Shown one piece after another: positions 63,871 to 64,000 of a DNA stretch of 64,000 nt. Both the position numbers and the translations under genes were made by a program. Every line of letters starts with the position of its first letter. Positions within the stretch are counted from its first letter, which is position 1. A model generated the notes under the pieces. That model saw nothing but the letters and a program-made list of their open reading frames with translations, searched no databases and was not told the DNA's origin. The stretch spans positions 29,609,003 to 29,673,002 of the forward strand of contig OY829657.1 of assembly GCA_963691815.1 (NCBI GenBank), given 5' to 3'. The DNA is from Echiichthys vipera. Taxonomy: Eukaryota; Chordata; Actinopteri; Perciformes; Trachinidae.

Positions 63871-63904
63871 CTCTTCTTCTTCTTCTTCTTCTTCTTCTTC
63901 TTCT
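63871..63904. repeat. (CTT)n microsatellite
   Basis: About eleven uninterrupted CTT units directly upstream (on the minus strand) of the H4 fragment. Confidence 0.95.
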
Positions 63905-64000
63905 GGATTTCTGGGAGACTAGATGCCTAAAGGCACGTTGCTGCCATCCACACTTTAGAGTTATATCCATAATTTTATTATATCCATAGGAACAGTCTTG

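Overview
The window looks like teleost fish genomic DNA that is almost entirely transposable elements. The evidence is the mix of families: a Ty3/gypsy element with the rare PR-IN-RT-RH order (Gmr1-like, known from fish), a Ty1/copia element, L1, L2 and two other APE-type LINEs, Penelope-like elements (PLEs), Harbinger-type DNA transposons, tRNA-derived SINEs, retroviral gag/pro/int/env relics and a decayed Maverick/Polinton-like cluster, with vertebrate-style microsatellites between them. I see no intact single-copy host gene. Host-type sequences are limited to tRNA-Lys(CTT)-related copies inside tandem repeats and a 3' histone H4 fragment with its RNA stem-loop. Species cannot be read from the sequence.

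Layout. 1-1340: inverted PLE pieces and a LINE ORF fragment. 1345-8436: a solo gypsy LTR, then a minus-strand Maverick/Polinton-like cluster (adenain-like protease, major-capsid-like protein, penton-like protein, integrase) broken by a dispersed repeat and another solo LTR, then two unrecognised minus-strand gene remnants. 8437-10535: head-to-head PLE fragments carrying a solo LTR. 10590-14680: tandem array of about ten ~380-bp units with tRNA-Lys-like pieces. 15360-28856: one Gmr1-like element inserted in a ~130-bp tandem repeat; its 5' LTR holds an L1, the L1 holds a Harbinger element, and a SINE sits in the same LTR. 28861-34332: tandem repeats, a dispersed ~1.1-kb repeat and an L2. 34336-38435: retroviral pro/int/env relic split by a MYB-encoding DNA transposon. 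38440-40872: a second tRNA-Lys repeat block and two LTRs of one family in opposite orientation. 41213-47790: a second copy of the ~1.1-kb repeat split by a nearly complete copia element, itself hit by a solo LTR and a palindromic PLE insertion. 48530-55262: PLE, retroviral gag, a second copy of the Maverick-associated repeat, a Rex1/CR1-like LINE and a retroviral integrase scrap. 55690-58700: an I/Nimb-like LINE. 58750-64000: a repeat with CTCF-like motifs, a minisatellite, an L2 tail, a SINE with a palindromic PLE insertion, and the histone H4 fragment.

How it fits together. Few genes here act as host genes; the window is a record of insertions. Target-site duplications (TSDs) could be read directly for many events: 18 bp with one mismatch for L1, ATAT for Gmr1, TAATC for copia, ACAG, TCCC and GCTT for solo LTRs, 14 and 13 bp for palindromic PLE inserts, and 10 bp for an L2 tail. 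They give a relative order of events. Every pol-type gene carries frameshifts or stops; the L1 ORF1 frame is the only long transposon gene that reads through. Family names rest on motif recognition by eye, without database searches.
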